Below, piece by piece: positions 23,885 to 34,850 of a stretch of DNA of 64,000 nt. The notes beneath the pieces are model-generated. The model searched no databases, was not told where the DNA came from, and saw only the letters and a program-made list of their open reading frames with translations. The DNA comes from Dictyophora rubrovolvata (lineage: Eukaryota; Basidiomycota; Agaricomycetes; Phallales; Phallaceae). Made by a program: the position numbers and the translations under genes. The stretch spans positions 620,001 through 684,000 of the forward strand of contig CP114119.1 of NCBI GenBank assembly GCA_029959195.1. The letters run 5' to 3'. Positions within the stretch are counted from its first letter, which is position 1. Each line of letters starts with the position of its first letter.

Positions 23885-24910
23885 ATGTTACAACCAAATA
23901 GTGGTGCTCGGTATCAGAAACTTCCTGAAGACGAGGCCCTGCTTGAAGACGACGGTTAGCCTACATTGGTCTCAGTCAAGATTTACTGACATCCAGCACA
24001 ATTTAGGAGTGGCTGAACCACACGCAGAGTTGATTAAGCCCAACGTACTTGCGAAATTACTCAAATTTTCGATTACAATCATACTTATATGCGCCATTTT
24101 GGATGGGGCTCTTTTGGCCTACTTCCTCTTCCATTCCAAAAGCACATCTCTCCTGGCTGCATACGACATACGAAATTTAGAGTCACCTAGTTCTTATGGC
24201 AGATTAGAACGACTCTATCGCCATAAGCCTGCCTCTGTGACTTTTCCACCGATTCACAACCGCGCCCGGTATTTCATTCAAGTGTCCTCAAAAGAACGCA
24301 CGAAAAGTCATAGAATGTGGCCTGCGCTCACCCAAGGCAACGTTGGCCAAGGACTTGTGCCTAATGCAAACAACTATCTTCAAGTAACAGACGAGGTCAG
24401 CTTCTCCTTAAGTTTTCTACGAAAAGACAATCTGACGCCGCAAACGTCAGGTTTCGACGATTGTCCAATTTCGGACCATGGATTTTGGGATGGAAAATTG
24501 CAGTCTCTATTTTGATTTCCCATCTATGCCTACTACCCCGACGGGCGTAACGCAGATATCAAGTTCCGAAGGCGAGACTGCGACGCTTCATGTGTGGATC
24601 TTGGAAAGCGACAAAAAGCTGAATCCCCGTCAGATAACTTGGAACACCAAGCCTGCTCGTCGAAAGTATCTTGGTTCAGATCAAATCAAATTTGGGACAA
24701 AATCACTACTCTCTACGTTCAAATGCAAATCGGGCTCATATCAAACTTTCGAAATCGGTTGTTCCAGCAAAAATTGCAACGTAACAAGTACTGACTTTGA
24801 ATGGAAAAACGATGGTGCGTTTTACACTTTCCGGCATTCTAGACTCTAGTATTAATAACGATTCTCTCTTACTCCTAGCATTCTACATAGTTCAGAGTCA
24901 GACTATCTAA
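23885..24910 (+). CDS. Single-pass membrane protein with But2-like C-terminal domain
   Basis: Four exons (23885-23954, 24007-24395, 24451-24814, 24879-24910) join in frame to 284 aa. N-terminus MLQPNSGARYQKLPEDEALL is cytoplasmic in style. One membrane helix follows (LLKFSITIILICAILDGALL), then a luminal/extracellular part. The second half carries STIVQFRTMDFGMENCSLYF, a segment with paired cysteines (FKCKSGSYQTFEIGCSSKNC) and the end AFYIVQSQTI. This pattern fits a common Agaricomycete family sometimes annotated as But2 C-terminal-like; the biochemical role is unknown. It is the first plus-strand gene beside the peptide array and could share its regulation. The gene model is strong; the family name is from memory of the pattern. 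Confidence 0.75.
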
Positions 24911-25443
24911 TCTAAGCAAGCAACGAGCCGATTGTATTTACTTTATTATCAGAAAATCCATACTCCGTTCGTAGAAGTCGAATACTGTGACCGCTGTATA
25001 AATATAATTCATCTATTTTGATATTATTGTTGGCAACAAGTGTCGAATAAATCTCTTGCTTGAGTTTCCCTATCCATTTGGATCCGAGCCGAGATGACAG
25101 TGGCGTGTCATCAGCCTGACTAGAATGTGTGCCAAAATGGAAGCTACGGGAATTCTGCATCGAATGATGACCAGAAATAGCATAAAATTGATAAATGTCG
25201 CAGAAATCGGAAAAATCCGATTTGATCTGGCCAGGCTTATGAGACCTAGACGCAACCAACGATTTCTCTTCACCAAGTTGTCTGGAAGTCCGGCCGGCGG
25301 CTGGGTCGAAAATTCATGTCAGAAGTCAGGACATTCGAATTTTGGTGACACTGACAACGCCCTAAACTTCTTAACTCGAAGCTTCCTGTAAAGCTTGCAC
25401 TTTTTTTCATAACCCTTATTCCTACCTTGTAATTCCCTCCCAA
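24911..25443. other. Gap with only unassigned open frames
   Basis: Overlapping frames on both strands (for example minus 24912-25259) show no domain, signal or splice support. I treat this as intergenic. Confidence 0.4.
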
Positions 25444-26041
25444 ATGTATCTCACCCTCTCCCTCAAAATCGGAATCGTTATATCTGCGGTCGCAAAGGGA
25501 GTGCTCCTAATGGTTCTCTGGAACGTACGGAGTAACCATTCAGCTCACAGCCAGCCAATGTACAGTGGGTTCATGTTTTGAGGACATTAAGAAGTAGAAA
25601 CATTCATTGATTAGACTTACGTCTCACCTACCAGTTTCTATGAATAGGGACCTTCCTAGTTTTCAAAAGACTCCGAATCGCCTCGTGTATATGAGCATAG
25701 AAGACAGCGTTCATTATAGAATCTCAGAACCTGTAGCGGACGCGGAGTGGGCTGAACTCATTCCCAACGGTGGTCTGGTCCAGGTCAACAACGAAACATA
25801 CACCATAACACTGTTCCATCAATTACGCTGCCTTGACATTGTACGCAAAGGTCTTAGAGACAGGATGACAAGTCATCCTGGAGAGCTTGAAAGACATTGT
25901 GTTAATTATTTACGCCAGACGTTAACGTGCCGGGGTGACGTCCATATGGAGATATTGGGAGGTCCTTTGAGCCACACGCAAGCAATTCAAGATTCATTCG
26001 TATGTAATGATTGGGAAAGGGCATATAATAACTTTGATTAA
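25444..26041 (+). CDS. UstYa-like (DUF3328) protein 1
   Basis: Two exons (25444-25564 and 25635-26041) give 175 aa. The N-terminus MYLTLSLKIGIVISAVAKGV has a membrane-anchor stretch. The body has NRLVYMSIEDSVHYRI, EWAELIPNGGLVQV, LFHQLRCLDIVRKGL, HCVNYLRQTLTCRGDVHME and VCNDWERAY, in the order typical of UstYa proteins. Known: UstYa/UstYb-family proteins catalyse oxidative steps (cyclisation, hydroxylation, chlorination) on fungal peptides such as ustiloxins and cyclochlorotine, and use His/Cys motifs. Here the first motif is HQLRC rather than HQLHC, and the second His of the other HxxHC box is displaced, which is common in basidiomycete members. The substrate is inferred to be the neighbouring peptides. 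Confidence 0.82.
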
Positions 26042-26505
26042 TTACTTTGTAATTACATAAATCCCGAATTAGTCACCAATGAAAAGCCTAGCTTGCGATA
26101 TGCAGTTGGGCGTTAAAGTTGGTGGGACCTGGAGTTTGGCATATTAGTTCCATACCATGACGAGGGGGGATAAACATGACACGCGATCATTCAATCAGTG
26201 TCAAGTAAGATCAAGCCCCTGAAAATACCCGAACAACAGAAGGTGCCGTGGGTGTCAGGTTTTGCCTAAAAAGGACGGAGCAGTGGGAGAGGTCTCTCTT
26301 AATCAGAACAAACAATTACTGAAGACTTGGAAACCAGATGCGCTGAAGACCCCAGACTGACTTCACCAGAAAAAGAATATATCTCTAATCGTGTACCAAT
26401 GATACCCCAGTGCACTGGTCAAGCCATACCAAGGTCAGAAGTCCGTGCTTAACGCAAATCGGATAGTATATTCATATACTACGCTCGTCCGTTCCTAGTT
26501 TTTAC
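26042..26505. other. Spacer between the two UstYa-like genes
   Basis: Upstream region of the second UstYa-like gene. No gene or repeat was recognised. Confidence 0.4.
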
Positions 26506-27243
26506 ATGTCCATGGGCATAACGTCAAACCAGTGGCAAGCAGGAGCAATCCTCTCCATAGCCATTCTCTCCCTTCTCACCACAGTTCAACTAGTTCGAAT
26601 TATATTCGTTCCTTCAGAAAAGTACTGGGGGGAACTTCCACCAACAAGTACTTATAGTGAGTCATGTCGTTTGTGTTCTTTTCCTGTTCATCACAAACTA
26701 TCCGCTAGCATTCCAGGATGACGATTACGCTCCTTTTCTCACCGTCCCATTTGGTCCTCCAGTAGAGATGGATTTTGAAGAGACTGTTCATTACCCTCTC
26801 ACTCTACAGGACGGGTTTGACGAGGAGTGGCTGTATAACTTACCTTTCGGTACGGGAAGTTATAGGATCACAAACGAGGACGGCCTTATTGTTACGGAGA
26901 TCGCGGCATTCCATCAACTCCACTGCCTGAGACTATTCATAAGAGATATGAATGCGCGGAACGCGAACGCCAATTTAGACCACTCGCACCATTGTTTGAA
27001 TTACTTGCGTCAAAGTTTCTTATGCGAAGCAGACACCACACTGGAACCAAAGGAGTTCTTCACAAAGAATGCCACCCATTATTACGGCCATCCGACCAGA
27101 ATTTGCAGAGATTGGACAGTTCTCTACGACGCTCTGGAGGATAATTGGAGGGACTGGCGTCGTCATCACGCTTCGAATACTCGTGAGTTTTTCCCCTGTA
27201 TGCGTTTTGATTACGTGAGGATAATTTTTCTTCAGCAGCATAA
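26506..27243 (+). CDS. UstYa-like (DUF3328) protein 2
   Basis: Three exons (26506-26656, 26709-27182, 27236-27243) give 210 aa. The final exon adds only two codons and a stop; an alternative acceptor at 27238 would give a slightly longer end. A membrane anchor (AILSIAILSLLTTVQLVRII) is followed by TFQDDDYAPFLTVPFGP, EETVHYPLTLQDGFDEEWL, FHQLHCLRLFIRDM, HSHHCLNYLRQSFLCEADTT and RICRDWTVLYDALEDNW. Both HxxHC boxes (HQLHC, HSHHC) are intact, unlike in protein 1, so this looks like the catalytically complete partner. Two UstYa-type proteins acting together is a known arrangement in ustiloxin-type pathways (UstYa plus UstYb). Confidence 0.87.
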
Positions 27244-28241
27244 AATTAAATATTTTACAGTAGAAACCTAAGCTTAACACGCATTATGTTTTCGCTATAT
27301 GTTCGTTGTGAGTAAAGTGGATCGGTAGTATTATAGTATCCATGATTACATGGCAATGTCCTATTTTTCGTTATTATTATTCGGCTATTTTTGTCAATCT
27401 CGTAGTGAGTTAGCAACAAAACGAGGCGTATTGCCCATATCCAACTTGGGCTCTGTTCCGCTTCTCTGATTGGAGCCTGAGGTTTGCCATATCTCACCAG
27501 CACGGATCACTGCGGTTAGATAGGCCCCTCATTTATGACAATAATAAACCCCGAAATTTTGAAACTTGTTTTGGTACCTTAATATTTTGTTTGAATTGTC
27601 CGTGAAAGAATAATCCTTTTTTACTCTCCATGCATATGCCATGTGACATAACCTCTTTCAAAATGATGCGTCAGCCAGTCAGACGAAAATACAACTCCAA
27701 TTTCCATCCTCAACCTTCAAGATAGGCGTTTTTTTGAAATCGAATCGGTCGTATAAGTAATACGATAACAATGTGAGAAACTGTCGGCAAAAAATTCAAA
27801 TAGATTCATCAACCAAAAATGGAAAGGCCGCTCAATAAATTTCCGCTGTGCCATGAATGGCACGGACACGTGACTGTGATCATCGTGGGTGGGAACCACC
27901 GCGAGTGTTAAACGTTAATGGTACCGACTTCGACGCAAACCTTCAATCAAAACAGTAACAGTTGCCTCTGACAGTTGCGGTTCGGTGGGAAGAACCACAG
28001 CTGCTATCGTGACTTGTATACGATGGGCAGTACCTATATCAAGAAGCAATGTCCTTCTATAGACCATTGGCAAATGACACATCGGGAGCGCCAGACAGAA
28101 ATGATGCGATTCAAGGAAGTGAGGTGATATCTCTGGCTCATTCCGTAAATTACCCACGCACAATTTCCATTAAGAAAGCAGGGTTCTTCTCGAGTTGGTG
28201 TCTCGGGGAGATTCTGCATAGACGGTTTGAATATCGCTCTA
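27244..28241. other. Spacer, nothing recognised
   Basis: About 1 kb between the UstYa-like gene and the 7-TM gene. Minus-strand frames at 27915-28270 are antisense noise by my reading. Confidence 0.4.
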
Positions 28242-29505
28242 ATGTCCACGAACTTGACGGCCGATCCCATTGATCACCCGCTTGAAAGGTCATTTTACAT
28301 CGGAAATGCTCTCACATGCATCTTATACGGCAGGTCTTTTTTATACTCATACAACTATCAACTAAACTATGTACAGGGATCCTCTTGTATATGTGTTTCC
28401 ATTCGATACTACTTTTCAGAGATAATCCTTCCAGGACTAAAGGGATCGCCCGCTATATATATGTGTGGTATAGCTTAGCCATGGTCGTCCTTCTGGCATT
28501 TGCTTTGATGGCAAACCTCCTCTTAGGCCAATTCATGTGGATAGAGCATAGGAATTTCCCTGGAGGACCTGTCGCCTATTTCAATGATGAGAGCACAATC
28601 TGGTTTAACGTTTTGGGTTCAGCCGCGGATGTTGTGGCCGACTACCTTAGCAACGCCCTCCTTGTCAATATTTTTCTTAACATAGTAAGACATATACTGA
28701 TGCTGTTCATAGATTTATCGTTGTTACATCATTTGGAACAGGCAGTGGAAGATTATAGCTTTCCCATGCCTGGTATACCTCGGTGCATCTGGTAAGCCTC
28801 TGTCCGAGCTAAGCAACCAAGAGCTACAGCATAATGATTGAGGACATTTTCAGTAATGGCGATGTTTACCGTGATTGAAAGTGCGCTGCCTCTATCGAGT
28901 GTTTTCGCCAAGCAATCTGTTAGTTTTGCCATTCCGTGGATCTCACTAACGTGCGGGTTGAATGCTATGATAACGATACTAATTGCCGGGAGAATCATCT
29001 ATCTTTCCAGAGCAATTTCCGGTGTCCTCCCTCGAGAAAACTCCCGGATATATACGAACATTGTTGCTATTCTCATAGAGTCAGCGTTGCCTTTCACGCT
29101 CCTTGGCATTATCTTCGCTATCACTTTGGGGAAAAATATTCAAGAAAGCGTTGCTTTTTCTGACATATGGGGAACATTTGTGGTATGTGGACAGGAAAAT
29201 AATAGCTTGAAGTCTCCCTGATCAAGAACACATTATAGGCACTATCTCCACAATTTATCATTTACCGTCTCGCAATGGGAAAAGGATGGACTGATGCGAC
29301 AGTCTCCGAATTTACATGTTCGCTGAATTTTAGTAACGCAAACACGACGTCGACTCTCCCAGTTACGAATTTTTCGGACAAATCTGATAACGTATCTGAT
29401 ACGTCCAAATCTTTACGCAACCCAAATTTCGACTCCTCCATCAATTTCGGTGCTTCCGGCACAACAGTCTTTGCGAAGGACCTCGAAAAGGGCATGCGTA
29501 TCTAA
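28242..29505 (+). CDS. Seven-transmembrane protein of an Agaricomycete-expanded family
   Basis: Five exons (28242-28329, 28377-28663, 28713-28791, 28854-29182, 29239-29505) join in frame to 349 aa. Start MSTNLTADPIDHPLERSFYI. Family landmarks in order: NALTCILYG, RDNPSRTKGIARYIYVWY, LLLGQFMWIEHRNFPGGPVA, WFNVLGSAADVVADYLSNAL, IYRCYIIWNRQWKI, SFAIPWISLTCGLNAM, GRIIYLSRAISGVLPREN, IESALPFTLLGIIFAI and ALSPQFIIYRLAMGKGWT, then a Ser/Asn-rich cytoplasmic tail. Known: this receptor-like family is widespread in mushrooms with no assigned ligand. The first intron needs a GC donor (28330-28376, GC..AG). Whether it belongs to the peptide cluster or merely sits there is open. Confidence 0.85.
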
Positions 29506-30465
29506 CAATAAGAGCCTTTGAAACATTATTTCAGATTTTCGATTTGATGGAAGTGTAGATATGTATCTCGGTATATGTATACTATGCAGCTCAATAGTAA
29601 TCAAAAACATTAGCGGCCCACCATCTGTCCGCATAATTCCACAGATTATATGTCACTCAATATTTTTGGAAAAAAAAGGAGCTTGAACTGGTAGGAAAAC
29701 TTCCGAACATTAACATCTTTATGTAGGTCTCAGAAGGCCCATATGATGACCTCTGGGTGAAGTTGTTCGAGTCAACATCATGAATAAATACAAGCGTTAT
29801 TCACTGATTCAATATAGTCCATTCACACGTGAGCCAGTGCTGGATCATATCATCGCGGCTCTTCGAGAGGAGAGAGTGCAAAACGCTAATCCTAAACGTT
29901 AAACCCTAGGCGGCCCGGATCAGTGATCTGGGTTTGTGCTCTGGAGGAGGTTAGCCGATCTGGAAGGCTTCGGAGCGCTCTGAAGCCTTCCAGATCGGCT
30001 AACCTCCTCCAGAGCACAAACCCAGATCACTGATTAGTAGCGTCTAGGTAGGCACACGGCGCAAAAGCGTATTATGAACAGTTCAACTGCTTATTCTTCC
30101 TGAGCTGAGATGAGATTCCCGTATGTGGTGTGATTGAAAATTAGAAAAGCAGGGGAAAGAAATATGAGCCATCAATCCGAAACCAATATACTTTGAACGG
30201 CAAAGACGACACAGTGGTCTCGGCAGAAATCGGTATACCTATTCCAATTTGATCTTTCATTCGAGCAATATCAAACAATTGAACAGAAGAGTGTGAGCGA
30301 GCATGGTCGAGGGATCTATGTAAGATCATGGAGCGTCGACAGTATCGATCCCAAGGGAAGTAGTCTGATAAGCGTATATAATGGCTGAATTTCTTACGAA
30401 CCAATAACAGATAATCCCTTCAAGTAGCCACCTAATAGCATATGCGCCGAAGGATGAGATAGGAG
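29506..30465. other. Spacer with a large palindrome
   Basis: Contains no gene I can support. Its notable feature is the palindrome at 29919-30034, listed separately. Confidence 0.5.
29919..30034. repeat. 116-base near-perfect palindrome
   Basis: Two 58-base arms meet at 29976/29977 in GAGC|GCTC. Every base pairs except 29972 (G) with 30081-equivalent partner 29981 (T). Outer ends read ATCAGTGATCTGGG and CCCAGATCACTGAT. The transcript would fold into a single long hairpin with no loop beyond the turn. It is unrelated to the LTRs in this window by eye. It could be a foldback/MITE-like element, a hairpin RNA source or a recent inverted duplication. Confidence 0.9.
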
Positions 30466-31445
30466 TTATGCAAGGGAACCTTTCGTAAAGAAGTGTACCC
30501 AAAAATCTCCGGTAGGGGCAGGCATGAGACTTCCTTTGCCTCTACGCTCAAATCCCATGGCGAGGTACTTCTTAACATTCTCCTCAGGTGAAGTTGCCAG
30601 CCCAATGAATGTTCCTTCAGCTTTGGCCTGATAAAATAAGCTCATTCGGATTATGATCTGGACGGTATCAACAAACGGACCTTATTAAACATTGTTTGCA
30701 CAATAGCGGTTGCATATCCTTTCCCTTGATGCTGCGGGTGTGTGCCAAGATCAAAACACCACCAACGTTTTGCAATCTCCTATTATGACTTTGTAAAGAA
30801 GAGTGTCATTCACGAGGTAGATCCTCACGCACCTCTTTAGTAAAGAGACTTTGAGTGAGTTTCATTATCTCTTCTGCATACTGTGTATATTCAAGCTCTG
30901 AATTATATCAATAATACTTGAAGCAGAAACATTGACACGAACTGTTTTGCTCAGCCAATATTTGGTCTCATCGCTGAGTTTCTCAAACCATGTGCTATAT
31001 CCGAGTGCGCGTTGCTGTTCGCTAAAAAAGGAAAAGAAAACGAACGAAGTATTTAGCGATATTTTTACAAGCATACCTTCCAAACAGCCGCACGCCATTG
31101 CCAAACCAACAACCAACGCTCACGATTTTCTCATCTAATCCATTCCCAATTGTGACGATATAAACAATCCCTTCGAATAAGGATGCCCGTAAAGAGGCCA
31201 TTTTGCATTCGCGAAGAAGACTCCAATTGCCGCCAACAAAAGCTTTTGCTGTTATATCTGACTAGGAGTGTCAGATAACAGAACGTATGTCCCCCAGAAT
31301 GACTTACCTCCGTAGAAAGCATCGGCCTGAAAATCTGCAATTTCTTGTATTTGAGACTCTGTGCATGGTTCAGAATATGTTTCACCCAAGATAATACCGA
31401 AATACCTGTAGCATTTGTGAGTTGCTTGACCTGGAAAGGGACCAT
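30466..31445 (-). CDS. GNAT-family N-acetyltransferase, copy 2
   Basis: Start ATG at 31443-31445 (MVPFQVKQLTNAT), stop TAA at 30466-30468. Same exon plan as copy 1: KAFVGGNWSLL, ASLFEGIVYIVTIG, ALGYSTWFEKLSDETKYWL, RWWCFDLGTHPQHQGKGYAT with the acetyl-CoA loop, and DFWVHFFTKGSLA at the end. It seems intact. Together with copy 1 it brackets the peptide/UstYa block, both on the minus strand. Substrate unknown; N-acetylation of a peptide product is only a speculation. Confidence 0.8.
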
Positions 31446-32033
31446 CGCTGATGTGGGTACGCACGTAGATGTGGTTGTTTAGCCTGCTCTATATATTTAT
31501 TTTTGTAAGCGGGAAGGTTTGGATCCGTCAGAATCCAATAGGTTTTATCTCCGTATTCATGTGAACTCTGATTTAGATCGGCTTTTGGTGGCCGTGACCG
31601 CGAATACGATAGAATACGACATATTGTTCAAAATTGCACATAGTTTAATCAATCCCTTAATCAGCATCGACAATACAAGTTTATGATATACTTGAGAGTT
31701 AACACAGTCGGAGAGAGAGCATATGCAATAATGCAGAGCGCAGTGAGTTAGTTGGTCGCATTCGGCTAAACGGGGCTGGATGAGCCGGTGCAGGGAAGTC
31801 CACAAGCAGTAAATGAAAAAGGAGACCCTGTCACGTGGACAGCGCTTAGCGGCCTTACCTCAGCCAAAATGAATGAAAGTTCTGACATTTCCAGTGACTT
31901 CAGCTCGTGCTCGGTGAATTCCCTTGCATGTAATGCTAGGGCTCTACGGGTCATCTAATTTGCTTCCATGTGCTATTTATTTTTGTTTGTATATGTGGAT
32001 CTAGTCTTAAACTAATACTCTAATCTACTATCT
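31446..32033. other. Spacer before retroelement 1
   Basis: No recognisable gene. Its last five bases (TATCT, 32029-32033) are the left target-site duplication of the next element. Confidence 0.45.
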
Positions 32034-32138
32034 TGTAAAAGTCGGAAGACTTTTACACAAGAACTTCTATTAACAGCCAGGACGGGATCAAGTAAACTCT
32101 GGCGATGGGGTCCTACAGAACAACGAGCCTTTGAAACT

Positions 32139-34820
32139 GTGCAACATTTAGTTAAGGAGCATAGAGATAAACATCGTGTTGCTATTGATTATGCACCTGG
32201 TGCCGAACGTATCAATTTAGTTACGGACGCTTGTTTAACGGGTGCCAGTGGTGTTTTAACACAAGGAGATGATGTTTCTAAGGCGGCTGTTGTTGAATTT
32301 TGGTCAGGAAAATTCGATGTCGCACAACAGAATTATCCGGTACACGAACAGGAATTATTGGCCATTGTAGAGTCCTTGAAACGGTTCCGCTCGCAGTTAC
32401 TGGGGATCAAATTTCGCATCTGTACAGATCATAAAGGGCTCGAATATTTTATGGCACAGAAAAATCTCTCACCACGACAGCACCGTTGGCTTGACATCCT
32501 CAATCAGTTTGATTTTGAGATTTCTTACATCCCTGGCAAAACGAACAGTTTCGCGGATGCTTTATCTCGGATGTACAGTGATGAACCTGCGGGAACAATT
32601 CGTGCTGACAGTGAATATATTCAGGATGAAGATGAGGATGATTTAGTACACGAGAACGTCGAGTCATTTGCACTGTTCATGCGGGCAATATCAGCACCAG
32701 TCTATACGGGAAATACTACAGTGCTGCCTACTCGACGTTCCACTAGATTGCACCAAAAGGACCAGTCCAGATTCAAACGAGTTTTACAGTCAGTGAAGGA
32801 GACATTGAGACCTAAAAGTTCGCGTCAGAAGCCAGCCCCAGTAGAGACAGAAGCGATTGTACCTCCAGTTAGGGAGAACTTTCCAGTAATGGATAGTTTG
32901 CTGGTTGAAGACGATATGCCTCCTTTAGAGCTGCTAGAAGATGACGTTGAGGAGCATGTTGAGGAGCATACTACAGGAGAGGGGAACATACCAATATTAG
33001 TGAACGAGAAGGGCTTGGACGATGGTGTAGGTGTAACTGAGTTGATAAGAGACAGTGAACTTGGCGTGGATGTTAAGGAATTAGCTAAAGCGACATACTT
33101 TAACGATCCATTCTTTCGTCATATATGGGATAAGCCGAATCACTTCAAAGACTTCACTATGCATTTGGGGTTAATTTATTTAACATCGAATGGTTCCTAT
33201 TCCTTGTGTATACCGGATGCTAAGGCTGGCGATCGACGGTTGCGGGAAATACTGATAAATTATGCGCATACATTGTTGGCTCATTTAGGCTCTCACAAGA
33301 CGTACTCTTACCTGCGGGAACAAGTGTGGTGGCCTAAAATGTTGTCCGATATAAAAGCTTTCTGCTTTTCTTGTCAGCTATGTGCTATGTCCAAGTCGAG
33401 CCAACAATCACCATTGGGGCTACTTCGTTCTTTGGAGATCCCGACCAGACCTTGGCAGGCGATTGGAATTGACTTCGTGGGACCTCTGCCTGCATCTAGG
33501 AATCGGCATGGTGAATTTGATCAATTGTGTGTTATAATTGATCATCTCACCTGCATGGTGCACTTGGTTCCAACACGAGTTAATTATAAAGCTTCTGATA
33601 TGGCGGAGGTTATTTTCGACGTCATATACAAGCAACATGGCTTACCTGAACGCATTGTCAGTGACCGGGATTCCTTATTCACTAGTTTGTTTTGGAAAGA
33701 GTTACACAGACTCCTGCAAACGGAACTGCGCATGTCTTCGTCCTTTCATCCTCAGACGGATGGAATGACCGAGCGGGCTAACAAGACGATAGTCCAAATG
33801 CTTCGTCAATGTGTGTCGAGAGATCAGAAGGATTGGGTGACACGCTTACCTGGAATCGAATATGCTTTAAATTGTGCCCGTTCAGATACTACGGGATTTT
33901 CTCCATTTTACTTGAATTATGGTCGAATGCCAAGACCACTAATTTGGGATAATGACTCAGAGTACCCGGGCGTGGTGGTCTTTGCGGAACGAATGAAAGA
34001 AGCAATCATGTCTGCACATGACCACATAATAGAGGCAAGAGTCAGACAGACGCGTTATGCTAACAAGCATCGACGCGAGGCCCCGTTTAAGTTAGGCGAT
34101 CTGGTTTATCTGGCTACAAAGAACTTGAGATTACCAAAAAATCTTACGCGAAAACTGATACCTAAGTACATCGGCCCGTTTAAAATTATGCAGGTCATGG
34201 AGCCAGGTTCAAGTTATAAACTTGAGCTGTCGGCGGCATTAAAGCGTCGGGGAGTACATCCAGTGTTCCATGCAAGTTTGTTACGAATACATGTTCCTAA
34301 CGATGATCGACGGTTCCCGGGCCGTCAATTTGAGCAAATTCCTGTTTTTGGAGGAACGGCGAAGGAGTGGGCTGTGGACCGTATCTTGTCCCATTCAGGG
34401 AAAGGAGTGAATGCTATGTTTGAAACCAGGTGGAAATCTGGCGATGTCACCTGGTTAACATTTGAGGAAGTACGGCATTTAGAGGCACTGCAGGCTTACT
34501 GTGAAGTGATCGGGATTTCTAATCCTAGGAGCATCCCCGCACCAATACCACTTAACCCTGACCATTCATCGGCAATGGTGTCCGTTAATTTGTTAAGACC
34601 GACCGGGTTGGGGCTTGGAAATGCATATAAACAGCTTGATAACAGCGAAAAGTCTTTACCCCATACGCCTGTTATCCACTGTTCTGCCATCACACCTGTT
34701 ATGTCCGGCATGGGCGACTCGGATGTTGTCCTGCCACGAGACACTTTTAAATTTGTTATAAAAACGATGATGGCAGAGTCTCATACATGCTATCAAGCAG
34801 GATTGGAGGTCCGTGAATGA
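32139..34820 (+). CDS. Pol remnant: RNase H, integrase, chromodomain
   Basis: An 893-codon open frame without an ATG at its start; the frame extends a little further 5' into the last residues of reverse transcriptase (WRWGPTEQRAFETV). RNase H: LVTDACLTGASGVLTQGDD, YPVHEQELLAIV, RICTDHKGLEYF. Integrase: zinc-binding H..H..CQLC region (LLAHLGSHKTYSYLREQVWW, SCQLCAMSK), then IGIDFVGPL, RIVSDRDSLF and SFHPQTDGMTERANKT with the D, D, E residues. The C-terminus has a chromodomain-like stretch (EWAVDRILSHSGKGV, VTWLTFEEV), marking a chromovirus. The long intact frame suggests recent truncation. Confidence 0.85.
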   Translation: MQHLVKEHRDKHRVAIDYAPGAERINLVTDACLTGASGVLTQGDDVSKAAVVEFWSGKFDVAQQNYPVHEQELLAIVESLKRFRSQLLGIKFRICTDHKGLEYFMAQKNLSPRQHRWLDILNQFDFEISYIPGKTNSFADALSRMYSDEPAGTIRADSEYIQDEDEDDLVHENVESFALFMRAISAPVYTGNTTVLPTRRSTRLHQKDQSRFKRVLQSVKETLRPKSSRQKPAPVETEAIVPPVRENFPVMDSLLVEDDMPPLELLEDDVEEHVEEHTTGEGNIPILVNEKGLDDGVGVTELIRDSELGVDVKELAKATYFNDPFFRHIWDKPNHFKDFTMHLGLIYLTSNGSYSLCIPDAKAGDRRLREILINYAHTLLAHLGSHKTYSYLREQVWWPKMLSDIKAFCFSCQLCAMSKSSQQSPLGLLRSLEIPTRPWQAIGIDFVGPLPASRNRHGEFDQLCVIIDHLTCMVHLVPTRVNYKASDMAEVIFDVIYKQHGLPERIVSDRDSLFTSLFWKELHRLLQTELRMSSSFHPQTDGMTERANKTIVQMLRQCVSRDQKDWVTRLPGIEYALNCARSDTTGFSPFYLNYGRMPRPLIWDNDSEYPGVVVFAERMKEAIMSAHDHIIEARVRQTRYANKHRREAPFKLGDLVYLATKNLRLPKNLTRKLIPKYIGPFKIMQVMEPGSSYKLELSAALKRRGVHPVFHASLLRIHVPNDDRRFPGRQFEQIPVFGGTAKEWAVDRILSHSGKGVNAMFETRWKSGDVTWLTFEEVRHLEALQAYCEVIGISNPRSIPAPIPLNPDHSSAMVSVNLLRPTGLGLGNAYKQLDNSEKSLPHTPVIHCSAITPVMSGMGDSDVVLPRDTFKFVIKTMMAESHTCYQAGLEVRE

Positions 34821-34850
34821 GAGATAAACAACTCCGCTCGTCGTTGGACG

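Noticed and set aside
24912-25259. Minus-strand ORF of 115 codons
   Set aside because: No domain, no start context and no signal; overlapping frames on the other strand are equally long.
28256-28380. GT donor at 28333 for the first intron of the 7-TM gene
   Set aside because: It throws the next exon out of the frame that carries the conserved family motifs.
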